A stretch of 64,000 bases of DNA, from the NCBI GenBank assembly GCA_029891385.1, contig CM057225.1, forward strand, positions 11,879,060-11,943,059, in the 5' to 3' direction. Source of the DNA: Erythroxylum novogranatense (Eukaryota > Streptophyta > Magnoliopsida > Malpighiales > Erythroxylaceae). Every line of letters starts with the position of its first letter. Positions within the stretch are counted from its first letter, which is position 1. The notes under the pieces are model-generated. The model had not been told where the DNA came from and did no database searches. It worked only from the letters and a program-made list of their open reading frames with translations. Positions 1 through 9,781 of this stretch are shown piece after piece. Both the position numbers and the translations under genes were made by a program.

Positions 1-1478
1 GACTAAAAGTAATTATTCGAGTCCTAATCCTTATGGAGACTCAAGCATAAGGGGTAGAAAATGCTACTCAGAACGTAGGTATTGTGTTTGATGTAAAATA
101 GCCGGCGTTTGAATTATTGAAAAAGTGAGGAGACATAATTGGCTAAAATGAGGAAGTTGCTAAAATGAGGAAAATACAGGCCTATTATTCTATGTAAATA
201 CACTTGGGAGAGACAACTTAGTTATGATGAAGGTGTTATCAACCCACACTTAAAATTGTGGAGCAACTGATAAGAATAAACAGACGTGTGAATACATCAA
301 TATGAAATTAAAGGAAAACAAAATGGATTGAGAAAATCATTTGTGAAGAAAAAGTCAATTGGGAAGAAGTGAAAAATCGTGATATACTATTACCGTAGTA
401 AGGAATCAGAGTTTTAAGAAAGAATGGGAATAATTCATGGGCATAAGGAAATTTGGGTTATATATATATAATGCCCCGATAGTATTATGATAATCATTGA
501 AGCACCTATGGCCATAGATTTTGAGTGTATTGAAAGTAAAAAAAGAACTATTTGATTACGGGAAGAAGTCTTACATATCAAAATGGGCAAACGGTTATGT
601 GCTGAGTGTCATTGAAGTGAATTCAAATTTGATTGAATAAAAGGTGAAGTATAGCATAGTTGGACATGGCATAGTGGGAGACTCAAAGAAAAGTAAGGGT
701 GATGAGAAAATGAGAAATCAATAGAACTCGCTTACTGTATAGAGGATGTTTGAAAACATAATTATGAGGAAGGATAACATCAGTGTTGATTTTTCCATTG
801 AGATTTGGGAATTTTACAGATAATGACATGAACTTTTACAATGCACATTGCTGTACTTTCATAAAGTGATTTTCGGATACTTAGAGACAATGAAAGCCTC
901 AACACCTATTGCTATAGTAAACGTGTTAAAGGTTTGGAGGCATTATAGATTGAGACAGTGAATAGGGTTAAATTAATGAGTACTTTTGTAAAGCGAGTGT
1001 TGCAAACTGATGTATTGAATGGAAAATTCAATAAGAATAACGCAAGTGTCGATATCAAGGTTATAGAACATTCGAGTGTATTAGCGTTATCGGGATATGA
1101 ATTAGTAATCTTTCGTTAAGAGTATCATCTTGCCAAGGTGTACTCGGTTTAGGCAAAAGGATAAGCCGAGACTGACATAACTTGGTCTATATGAAATTAT
1201 TAATCGTTAGTGTGATCGACCAATGAAAACTATTCAGAGTCACCCACAGTTATATAGATCTGTTTAAGAAACAGATTCATCATATGTGTTATTGATGTTG
1301 GAAGTGAAATTATAGGTAATTGAAATCTATATTGTGACATTTGATGAAACGGGTACAGAATTGATTGATTTCATTGATAGTAGTCAATTGGGAGAAATTA
1401 ATGGAATGGTAAAGTTGAATGGGTCACTGAGAGGCGAATGTAAATTTCGAGGATGAAATTTCTTAAGGAGGGGAGAAT
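1..1478 (+). mobile_element. 3' end of internal region of gypsy-type element C (non-coding)
   Basis: This stretch runs into a polypurine tract and an LTR start, so it is the end of an element whose 5' part lies outside the window. It has stops in all frames and I recognise no RT, RNase H or integrase motif. It ends with the phrase TTTCGAGGATGAAA, which marks the 3' end of the internal region in many plant gypsy elements and recurs in B (near 7325) and, inverted, in D and F. The lack of coding sequence next to the polypurine tract makes C resemble the LARD-like element D rather than chromovirus B. It could also be a decayed coding element. Confidence 0.6.
1464..1477 (+). other. Polypurine tract of element C
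   Basis: AAGGAGGGGAGAA lies immediately before the LTR start TGTAATATCC at 1479. It is the expected plus-strand priming site. Confidence 0.75.
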
Positions 1479-1986
1479 TGTAATATCCCGTTCCCTTGTG
1501 AAGGGTTGGAACCCTAAACTGTGATATGAGTGAGCTCAAAGAGCATCATGCGTCGGGAAAAATGAGGGTGAGACCAGAGACCTTGAAGAGGGTTTGTGTG
1601 AGTCATGTCCGTTTAACAGACATGGAAGTCCGTTTAACGGACAGCCTCGAGTGAATTGGAACAAGTTGGGTGATTCATGCAGGTCTGTTTAACGGGCCTT
1701 ATCGGGTGAATTTGGATTGCTTGGCTAGTCTATGTCCGTTTAACGGACATACTCGGGGCCACTTTGGTAAATGGAAATTTTGATCGTTTTATATTTGGTT
1801 CATGTGGGCTTAAGTGAAATTAAGATACAAAGGCATCATATGGGGGTACTCATGGATGAATTGGATTATTGCACACATTAAAATCATTGATCATGCACTC
1901 AATTGACATTTTCCGGGTATAATTGGTAATACATGGGATTGTTTTGAGAATCTCGAGTTGTGGTTATCGAAAATTATTTTGGATAG
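1479..1986 (+). mobile_element. 3' LTR of element C, left piece
   Basis: The LTR starts TGTAATATCCCG directly after a polypurine tract. It is cut at 1986, where sequence homologous to the middle of the B LTR begins. A phrase of the form TCCGTTTAACGGACA occurs several times at 1600-1750, and a related one (CGTTTAACGGACATTC) lies at about 11577 in the right piece, which supports both pieces belonging to one LTR. I infer the full LTR at about 4.6 kb including a MITE. The left junction is not a clean insertion, because the 5' end of B is missing. Confidence 0.6.
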
Positions 1987-2715
1987 TGAATAACTGGAAA
2001 AAAGTCTCATATGCATTGCATATGCATGACTGATTGAATTGCAAACTTACTGAATTGTGTGATGACATAAGAGATTGCAAATTGTTACATGCTACTGTAA
2101 ACCGTTGCATAATACTGTGAATTGTGATATGATACTGTAAATTGTTATATGTTATTGTAAATTGCTATTTGATCCTGCAAACTGTTATAGACTACATAAA
2201 TTGTTATATAATCTTTATTAATTGAATATTACTGTGTCGTGCTGTACGCAATCTGCGTAATGCATGATTTGAGTGAACCATCGATGATGGTTTCTCACTG
2301 AGTTCGCAAACTCACCCAAAATTGCATCTAATTTTTCAGGATCGATAGTGTAGACCCCTAACTCCGGAGATAGTCTTTTCTGCCGCCGCGGCGTCTTTGG
2401 CAAGAGCGCGATGACTCACGAATTCGGTCACCGGGTTGGATTTTGAGGATGACTTAGGATAGATGCTTGTATCAGTTTCCTTTTTGGTTTTGTTTAGGGG
2501 ACTGATAGACTTGTCTATTCTGATATTGGATGACTGTATTAAGATTCTTTTGGATTTTAAAAGTTACCGATTTCTGTTATATTATAGTTTTATTTATTGC
2601 GATGCCATGTGGATTATTAGTGGGAATGTTCTGGTGGTGCACCTTTATCGTGGGATACGTGTCGGAGCGACCTTCAGGCGTCCCGATGTGTACCCTACGG
2701 TGAGGGGGCGCTACA
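1987..2715 (+). mobile_element. Truncated 5' LTR of element B
   Basis: The 729 bp align end to end with 9427-10157 of the 3' LTR and end in the same GGGGGCGCTACA. The primer-binding site follows after a 5-base spacer. The U3 and promoter part is missing, so this copy lacks the TATA region found in the 3' LTR. Confidence 0.9.
2271..2340 (+). promoter_or_regulatory. Double-hairpin/acceptor cassette, B 5' LTR copy
   Basis: The first hairpin is AACCATC-GAT-GATGGTT, extended by GTGA/TCAC. The second is GAGTT-CGCA-AACTC. They are followed by CACCCAAAATTGCATCTAA and TTTTTCAGG, which resembles a branch site and a 3' splice site. It lies about 375 bp before the LTR end. Confidence 0.65.
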
Positions 2716-2720
2716 TTAAG

Positions 2721-2736
2721 TGGTATCAGAGCATGG
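2721..2736 (+). other. Primer-binding site of B (initiator tRNA-Met)
   Basis: TGGTATCAGAGCATGG lies five bases after the LTR end. TGGTATCAGAGC is complementary to the 3' end of plant initiator tRNA-Met, the usual minus-strand primer. Confidence 0.9.
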
Positions 2737-2867
2737 TTTGACATCTTTTGGGCATAGTGTGTTTTAGGCTTGAATCACTGTAAGAATAGCGAAACTGATC
2801 GGAATTTCTTGTCTGTTTTAGGTTATCCGTCCTTGGAGATCGAGTTGAGTTACCAGCTGACCTGGAA

Positions 2868-3760
2868 TCGGTAGGAGCTAGTAGGGAGTCTCCTGCGCCT
2901 CATTCAGAGGAGTTGCCTCCTCGAGTTTCTGTGAGACGGGAACGGAGATATGATCAATTGCGTAAGCAGGAGGCGATTGATTTCTATAGTAGCACCGACC
3001 CTGCGGAGGCTGAGGGATGGTTGGAGAGGACTGAGAGAGTCCTCGATCAGATGGACTACGACCCGGATGAGCGTTTTGACTACGTGGTTTCTCTGCTACA
3101 GGGTCCTGCGTATCAGTGGTGGAAGACTGTCCCGGGTAGTACCACCAGGCCTTGTACACTGACATGGGATGATTTTCTGAGGACCTTCAAGGACAATTTC
3201 ATGCCCAAGATCTATCTGGAAATGAAGTTGCAAGAGTTCTTAGAGCTAAGACAGGGGCAGTTGACCGTGACCGACTATGAGGTGCTGTTCAACGAGTTAG
3301 TGGTCTATGCTTCTTCATTGGTGGCTTCTGAGGCTGACAGGGCGAACTCAATCTGGAGATCCGTACCCTATTGGCTAGGTCCGATATGGGCAGCTTTATT
3401 GAGTTGAGAGCTGCAGCAGTGAGGATAGAGCAGTTACTGAGACAGCGTATGACTGAGATTGGTCAGGGGACCAGGATTAAGAGATCCAGTGACAGTCAGG
3501 GCAGTACTGGAAGAGGGTATAGCAAGCGGCAGAGTAGGCCCTTCAGGTCCGCAGGAGGGGCTAGACAGACTGGTTATGGGCAGAGGGGCAGATTTGTACA
3601 GACTGTTAGTGGTGACGGTAGTGCCATAGTTTCAGGGCAGTCTGCTCCTTTATGTGAGCATTGTGGCAAGAGACACAGTGGAGAGGGTTGATGGTTGTCT
3701 GGAGCCTACTTGAGGTGTGGTTCGATGGACCACCTAGTGAGGAACTGCCCAGAGACTTTG
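2868..3760 (+). pseudogene. gag: gag of chromovirus B (capsid and nucleocapsid), broken
   Basis: The capsid part reads from about 2868 to 3340 with a retrotransposon gag signature (DPAEAEGWLERTERVL, then YQWWKT and a W.DF...F motif). After EADR at about 3342 the frame jumps. Comparison with the related copy F on the minus strand at 50452-50679 suggests that about 20 bases encoding a CRRFEGG-like stretch were lost. The frame then runs to 3690, where a TGA replaces an Arg codon next to a first zinc knuckle (CEHCGKRHSGE, last Cys lost). A second CCHC knuckle, CLRCGSMDHLVRNC-like (here YLRCGSMDHLVRNC), follows at 3706-3750. There is no clear ATG; the frame is open upstream of 2913. The product would package element RNA in cytoplasmic particles, but this copy cannot make it. 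Confidence 0.85.
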
Positions 3761-3899
3761 GGAGCCCAGTCTACTATGACTGGAAGATCAGGCAGTAATA
3801 CCACGGTACAGCAGAGCCGTAGTGGTGGATCTGGATGGAGGGGCCGAGGCCGAGGCAGAGCAGAGGGGTCCGCAGTGAGGTCAGAGGGACCGAGTGGCA

Positions 3900-4330
3900 G
3901 ACAACAGTCACAGGCTAGGTTCTATGCCATGACTCGGCAGGAGGCCCAGGATTTTTCGGATGTTGTTGCGGGTATGCTTCTGATTTCTGGTTTTGAAGCA
4001 TATGCATTGTTGGATCCTGGATCCACTCATTCTTTCATTGCACTGCATTTAGCATATAGACTGCATGGGGATAGGTAGAGGTTACAGTATGGGTTAGAGG
4101 TGAGTACACCTCCGGTGTCTGTTGTATTGGGAGAGGTGCTATGGGGTGTCGGGTTGGATCGATCGGCGGTTTTAGTCTTGATCGATCGTTTTGCCTCTGA
4201 GGGAGATTGACGTGATATTGGGGGTGGATTGGTTGACTGCTCATAGGACTATCATGGACTGTTATACCAAGGAGGTTGTATTGGAGTCTCCTGGTCAGCC
4301 CAGAGCTGTGTTTCGAGGAGTTAGTTAGGT
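3900..4330 (+). pseudogene. Aspartic protease region of B, frameshifted
   Basis: The frame continues from the zinc knuckle region through FYAMTRQEAQ to a retropepsin-like active site LLDPGSTHSF at about 4008-4040, where the gypsy family has D-x-G-S/T. The frame is lost after 4078, and downstream protease sequence is scattered over other frames with several stops. The enzyme would cut the polyprotein; here it is dead. Confidence 0.8.
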
Positions 4331-4331
4331 A

Positions 4332-5335
4332 GTGCCAGCGAGGATGATATCCTTCGTGAGTGCCCTGAGATTGATGCAGGGAGGTTGTGAGGCCTATCTG
4401 GCTCACGTAGTGGATTCTAAAGTCGAGCAGAGATTGCAGGATGTTCCCATAGTCAGGGATTTCCCATATGTGTTTCCAGAGGAGTTACCGGGATTGCCGC
4501 CAGAACAGGAGACAGAGTTTGAGATTGATCTCATTCCCGGTACAGCCCCTATATCGATCCCTCCATATAGGATGGCACCGGTGGAACTGAGAGAGCTTAA
4601 GGCTCAGTTGCAGGAGCTCTTGGATAAGGGTTCATTAGACCAGTGTTTATGCCATGGGAGCTTGATGCTTCGTTTGTGAAGAAAAAGGACGGGACACTGA
4701 GACTGTGTATTGATTATAAGCAGTTGAATCGGGTAACGGTGAAGAATAAGTATCCACTACCTAGGATTGATGATTTATTTGATCAGTTGCAGGGAGCTCA
4801 GGTGTTCATTAAATTGGACCTGCGATCAGGTTATTACCAGTTGAGGATTGCGAGTGATGTGCCTAAGAGTGCTTTCGAGGGCGATGCGGGCATTTCGAGT
4901 TCTAGTGATGCCGTTTAGGTTGACTAATGCCCCGACAAATTTCATGGCTTTGATGAATAGAGTTTTCAGCCTACCGGACACTTAGTGATAGTATTTATTG
5001 ATGATATCTTGGTTTATTCGAGGAGTAGACAGGAGCACGCTGAGCACCTGAGGATTGTTCTACAGGTCATGAGAGAGAGGCAGTTGTTCGCCAAATTCAC
5101 TAAGTGTGAATTCTGGCTTGATGAGATTGTATTTTTGGGGCACGTGGTGTCCGATGAGGGTATCCGGGTGGATCCTCACAAGATAGAGGCAGTTATGAGT
5201 TGGGAGATTCTGAGGAGTGTGCCAGAGTTGCGGAGTTTCCTAGGATTGGTCGGATATTATCGGAGGTTCGTCGAGGGGTTTTCGTTGATCTCCGCCTTTG
5301 ACGAAGCTATTGAGGAAAATGTGTCGTTCGGATAG
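4332..5335 (+). pseudogene. pol: Reverse transcriptase of B, broken
   Basis: The fingers/palm region begins with YRMAPVELRELKAQLQELL. Around 4640-4670 a frameshift falls in the block that normally reads SPWGAPVLFV, and the next frame holds [18 protein letters not shown] and [14 protein letters not shown] further break at about 4878-4985 destroys the segment before the catalytic box FIDDILVYS (about 4991-5018), which matches the family F/Y-x-[17 protein letters not shown] and the connection follow. At least three breaks are visible, so no active RT is expected. The sequence is typical of plant chromoviruses. Confidence 0.9.
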
Positions 5336-5790
5336 TGCGAGGAGTGCGGAAGAGCTTTGAGGAGCTGAAACATCGGTTGATGACTGCACCGGTGTTAGGC
5401 ATTCCTTCTGGTACTGGAGGCTTTGTGGTTTACAGTGATGCCTCGCATCAGGGACTGGGATGTGTTTTGATGCAACATGGGAGAGTTATAGCGTATGCCT
5501 CAAGACATTTGAGGTCTCACGAGGTGAATTATCCAGTGCATGACTTAGAGTTGGCCGCAGTAGTGTTTGCTCTGAAGATCTGGAGACATTATCTATATGG
5601 GGAGACGTTCCAGATCTTCACTGATCATAAGAGTCTCAGATATCTGTTGAGTCAGAGAGAGCTTAATCTGAGACAGAGGAGATGGATAGAGTTACTGAAA
5701 GACTATGACTGCACGATTGAGTATCATCCAGGGAAAGCCAATGTGGTGGTCGATGCACTGAGTAGGAGATCGCATGGTAATGCAGCTTAG
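5335..5790 (+). pseudogene. pol: RNase H domain of B
   Basis: A 151-residue open stretch follows the RT with a one-base offset. It shows the RNase H blocks [16 protein letters not shown] (first catalytic Asp), a central Glu in [13 protein letters not shown], and TDHKSLRYL. The tail [12 protein letters not shown] is the conserved junction to integrase in gypsy elements. This is the best preserved enzymatic domain of B. It would degrade RNA in the RNA-DNA hybrid. Confidence 0.9.
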
Positions 5791-5799
5791 GTTCAGGTT

Positions 5800-6720
5800 T
5801 CGAGGTTACCTGGTCTGATTCAGTTGAGAGCTCTTAATGTCCAGATGGATTTGGGACAGGATGGAGCTCTGATTGCTACTCTGAGGCTGAGGCCGATGTT
5901 GCATGACAGGATCCGGAGAGTTCAGGATCAAGACCCAGTGTTAGTGAGACTGATTGAGAGAGTCCAGGCCGGTACTGATTCAGAGTTTGAGTTGAGAGAT
6001 GAGACTTTATGGATGGGACAGAGACTGTGTGTGCCTGATGTAGATGATTTGAGATGGGAGATCCTAGAGGAGGCACATGTAGCTGCCTATGCTATGCATC
6101 CTAGTACTAACAAGATGTATCATACTCTGAGACAGCATTTCTGGTGGCCTGGCATGAGGAGGCAAGTGGCAGAGTATGTGTCCAGGTGTTTGACGTGCCA
6201 GCAGGTTAAGGCTGAGCACGAGGCTCCAGTGGGAAAGTTACATTCGTTGCCCATCCCGGAGTGGAAATGGGAGCGAATTACCATGGATTTTGTGATGGGA
6301 TTGCCAAGGACACCGAGGCAGCATGATGTTATCTGGGTCATAGTGGACCGATTGACTAAATCGGCTCACTTCTTGCCAGTGAGGGAGAGCAATACTCTCG
6401 ATCAGTTGGCCCAGAAGTATGTAGCAGAGATTATCTGGTTGCATGGGGTTCCGTTGTCGATAGTCTCGAGCGAGGATCCTGAGTTCACTTCGAGGTTCGG
6501 AAGAGCCTCAGATCGCTATGGGTACTCGATTGAACTTGATCGCATTTCATCCTCAAGCAGATGGACAGAGCGAGAGGGCGATTAAGACTGTTGAGGACAT
6601 GCTTGGTGTGTGTATTGGAGTTCGAGGATCACGGATCGATGTTGCATCGATTGAGTTTGCATATAATAATCGATGTCGAGCGATATTGGATGGCACCGTT
6701 TGAGGCCTTGTATGGGGAGG
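5800..6720 (+). pseudogene. pol: Integrase of B (zinc-binding and catalytic core), broken
   Basis: The HHCC zinc domain is visible as HPSTNKMYHTLRQHFWWPGM with CLTCQQVKAEH after it. The core shows ITMDFVMGLPRT (first Asp) and DRLTKSAHFLPV. The block usually reading SDRDPRFTS is SSEDPEFTS here, so the second catalytic Asp appears lost. A frameshift near 6510 moves the third block, HPQADGQSERAIKT (catalytic Glu), to another frame, and a stop ends it at about 6703. The domain joins cDNA to chromosomal DNA; this copy should be inactive. Confidence 0.9.
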
Positions 6721-7262
6721 CCGTGTCGATCGCCAACGTATTGGGATGAAGAGGGTATGATATTGATTGAGGTTCCTGAGCTGATTCAAGATACTGTAGA
6801 TAAGGTACAGTTGATCCAGAGTCGCATCAAGGCGGCTCAGGACAAACAGAAGAGCTATGTGGATCAGCATCGGCGAGAGATGGAATACAGTGTAGGTGAC
6901 AGAGTGTTTCTCCGAGTGTCTCCTTGGAAAGGAGTACTGAGGTTTGGCCGTAAGGGCAAGTTGAGCCCTCAGTATATTGGTCCTATGAGATCCTTGAGAG
7001 GATAGGACCGTTGGCTTACAGATTGGCATTAACGAGTGAGATGTCCCAGATGCATGACGTATTTCATGTTAGTATGCTCCGACGGTACCGTTCTGACCCG
7101 ACGCATGTCATTCCGGCTCAGGAGATAGAGGTAGTCAGTGATTTGAGCTATGTCGAGGAGCCGGTGCAGATTATAGGATCACGGGTCAAGCAGCTGAGGA
7201 ACAGGGTGATTCCATTGGTGAAAGTCCTTTGGAAGAACCACTCTTTTGAGGAAGCTACATAG
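6720..7262 (+). pseudogene. pol: Integrase C-terminus and chromodomain-like tail of B
   Basis: This part contains the basic DNA-binding end of integrase (QSRIKAAQDKQKSYVDQHRR, then GDRVFLRVSPWKGV and a GPY/F-like segment with YIGP). After a break at 7005-7011 come LSQMHDVFHVSMLRRY-like sequence (here TSEMSQMHDVFHVSMLRRY) and a chromodomain-like block LSYVEEPVQI to IPLVKVLW. The chromodomain of this clade is thought to steer integration to heterochromatin, consistent with the nesting here. The frame ends at 7262, where the expected tail loses its frame. Confidence 0.85.
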
Positions 7263-7342
7263 GAGACTGAGGAGCATATGAGGAGTCAGTATCCTCATTT
7301 ATTCGATCGGACAGGTATTAAATTTCGAGGACGAAATTTTTA

Positions 7343-7357
7343 TTAGGAGAGGTGAAT
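7343..7357 (+). other. Polypurine tract of B
   Basis: TTAGGAGAGGTGAA lies directly before the 3' LTR start and 12 bases after TTTCGAGGACGAAA. Confidence 0.75.
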
Positions 7358-7866
7358 TGTAACATCTCGTTACTATTAGCAAGGGTATTATGGTAATATT
7401 GGGTCAGACTGATAGGTTCCATTGCATTCACTGATTGAGCATGTTACTGGCCTCTAATTATAGAGGAACAGGTTTCGTGCATATGCATCTATTCATAAGT
7501 ACATGCATTCATGATTTTCTGGCATTTTTAATTGTGATTATGAATTGATTGGACTGTGAACTGGAAACTGACTGAACTGACTAAATTATGATTAATTGAG
7601 AAATTTGGAGTAAGTGGACTTGAATGACTGATCTAGAATAGTCTAAGAGTGATTGGCTATTGATAGTGGTTTATAGGAAATTTTCGAGAAATTCGGGGGA
7701 AAATGCCCAGATCGGAAATTTTGGAGTGACAGATCGATTGACTGTATAGTACTGAAAGAATTGTCCAATGGCAATGGAAAACTTAGAGTTATACTGTTAG
7801 GAAATTAAAATGTTGAGCCATTGAAATTTAGAGACTGAAATTTGGACTGATTTAGAGACCTATGTC

Positions 7867-7875
7867 TATAAATAG
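7867..7875 (+). promoter_or_regulatory. Predicted TATA box of B 3' LTR
   Basis: TATAAATAG sits in an AT-rich context about 510 bp into the LTR, followed at about 35 bp by a pyrimidine-rich stretch suited to a transcription start. The same TATAAATA occurs inverted at matching places in both F LTRs. Confidence 0.6.
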
Positions 7876-8245
7876 CTAGGATTGAAATTTGGGGATTTAC
7901 CCTAAGGCTTGAACATTTCTTCTTCTCTTCCTCCTCCCACGACGATCTTCGATTCCTCCCATCGGTGAGGATTCTTTGATCTTTCTTTATGGTTTTCTTC
8001 TCATTATGCAAAGCTAACTGATTTATTGTGATTGATGAAGGTTGAGAAAGATTGAGAGTGGGTTATCGTTGAGTTTGGAAGATTTTAGGGTTACGGAGAT
8101 TTACGGTGATTTGTGGAATTTAATCTTCGATTGGTAAGTTTTAATGGCATTAATGTTATTATTAATGGTTTTTATTGCATTTATGGCATTTATTATGGTT
8201 GATTTGGGTAGTTGGAGTGTTTAATGGAGGTTTTAGACAGTTTTA

Positions 8246-8515
8246 ATGGCGGAAATCGATCGGAGAAGACAGTGGGCGACTCGCACGTCGCGACGTCTGG
8301 CGTGCCTCGCCGCGGCGAGAAAATTTAATGCTCGCCTCGACGAGCGCAATGGACGCCGCCCTTGTGAAGCTTTGGATGTCGTCGCGACGAGCCTTACGCT
8401 TACGTCGCGACGAAGAAAAAGAGAACGACGTCGCGACGAGAGTCATTCACGCCAAGGCGACCTTACATGCGTCATGACGAGGCGTGGTCGCGCGCGAGGA
8501 TGGAATTCTGATTGA
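8246..8515 (+). repeat. CpG-dense block in B LTR with repeated GTCGCGACG motif
   Basis: CpG dinucleotides are packed here while the rest of the LTR is AT-rich. The palindrome-like CGTCGCGACG and close variants recur at about 8286, 8382, 8403 and 8430. The equivalent block is present on the minus strand in F at about 47575-47790 and 52910-53160. It falls inside the predicted first intron. Arginine-rich open frames on both strands here come from base composition and are not called as genes. Confidence 0.7.
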
Positions 8516-8991
8516 ATGAGTGCTTGTTTATTGGGTATAACTTATGGTATAGACCTCCGATTGAGGTGATTCTCGATTCATTATGAACTAGAGAAAGAGC
8601 TCTATAATTGAGGATAATTATGGGAGTTAGAATTTAATTTAAATGGTATTGATTTATCGAAAATAAGGTCAATTATGGTTCATAGTGTGACCTAAGTATT
8701 GAATTGAGACAATTGGAGTTTTAATTGAGGTTTTCAATGGAGGTTTTGATCCAGTGAATAGGGAACTGTTATAGAGGGTATAAATTGAGGAAATTGAACT
8801 GAATTATAGGATTGGATCAATTATTGTCGATCAATTGAGCAAAGAGTTAGAATGGGGCACCAGAGTTCAAAATTGGGTTTTAGCGCCGGGAAAATCGTGA
8901 ACATGCATTGTACATAATTCCATTGAGACATATGCATCACTGCATGGCTTAATTGAGTATCTAGTAATGGGACTATATTTTACTATTATAG

Positions 8992-9058
8992 AGGTGCCGT
9001 TGGATCGTAATTCCACGGACATTGCTGGGACTTCCAGACAGTAGCTCGGAAGTTACAG
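8992..9058 (+). promoter_or_regulatory. Predicted internal leader exon of B LTR
   Basis: The block is preceded by an acceptor-like TTTTACTATTATAG and followed by a strong donor, ACAG/GTGAGTAACC. It starts AGGTGCCGTTGG and ends CGGAAGTTACAG, with ACTTCC and GGAAGT forming a possible stem. Blocks of 63-67 nt with the same flanks occur in the C, D and F LTRs. Splicing is inferred from motifs and conservation only. Confidence 0.5.
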
Positions 9059-9711
9059 GTGAGTAACCTAGTTGGTTTCTCAAATTCCTGATTGTCTAAA
9101 ATGCTCAATGTGAATTACTTGCCAATGTGAAATTGTATAATTACTGAAATGTACATGATCGGATGATATGCTTCTACTATATTGGATTGGACTACTGCAT
9201 GACACTGAGAAATGCAATACTGGGCTTTTATAGCCATACACTGAATTACTGAACACTGCATTGCATACATAAATGCATGATCAGATAATGGATATATGAC
9301 CCAAGTGCTATTATCACTGAAAAGAGCCTCGAGCTCGAACACTTTACTGACCGGACCTCGAGCCCGAGGGGAGAAATCCCTGACGCGTCCCCCACTGAAT
9401 ACTGACTGAGCACTTGGGCACAACACTGAATAACTGGAAAAGAGTCTCATATGCATTGCATACGCATGACTGATTGAATTGCAAACTTACTGAATTGTGT
9501 GATGACATGAGAGATTGCAAATTGTTACATGCTACTGTAAACCGTTGCATAATACTGTGAATTGTGATATGATACTGTAAATTGTTATATGTTATTGTAA
9601 ATTGCTATTTGATACTGCAAACTGTTATAGACTACTGTAAATTGTTATATAATACTGTTAATTGAATATTCTTGTCTGCGTCTTTGTCACAATCTGCGTA
9701 ATGTATGATTT

Positions 9712-9781
9712 GAGTGAACCATCGATGATGGTTTCTCACTGAATTCGCAAACTCACCCAAAATTGCATCTAATTTTTCAGG
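9712..9781 (+). promoter_or_regulatory. Double-hairpin/acceptor cassette, B 3' LTR copy
   Basis: Same cassette as at 2271-2340, with one change in the second stem (GAATT for GAGTT). The predicted acceptor TTTTTCAG ends at 9780, 722 bases after the GTGAGT donor at 9059. Confidence 0.65.

Noticed and set aside
2721..2736. tRNA-Met-like sequence at several sites (also 31668, and inverted at 29624, 39954, 51188, 60561)
   Set aside because: Only the 12-18 bases complementary to the tRNA 3' end are present, next to LTR ends; these are primer sites, not tRNA genes.
8243..8515. Arginine-rich frames on both strands
   Set aside because: Produced by the CpG-dense repeat; no homology, and it lies inside a predicted intron.
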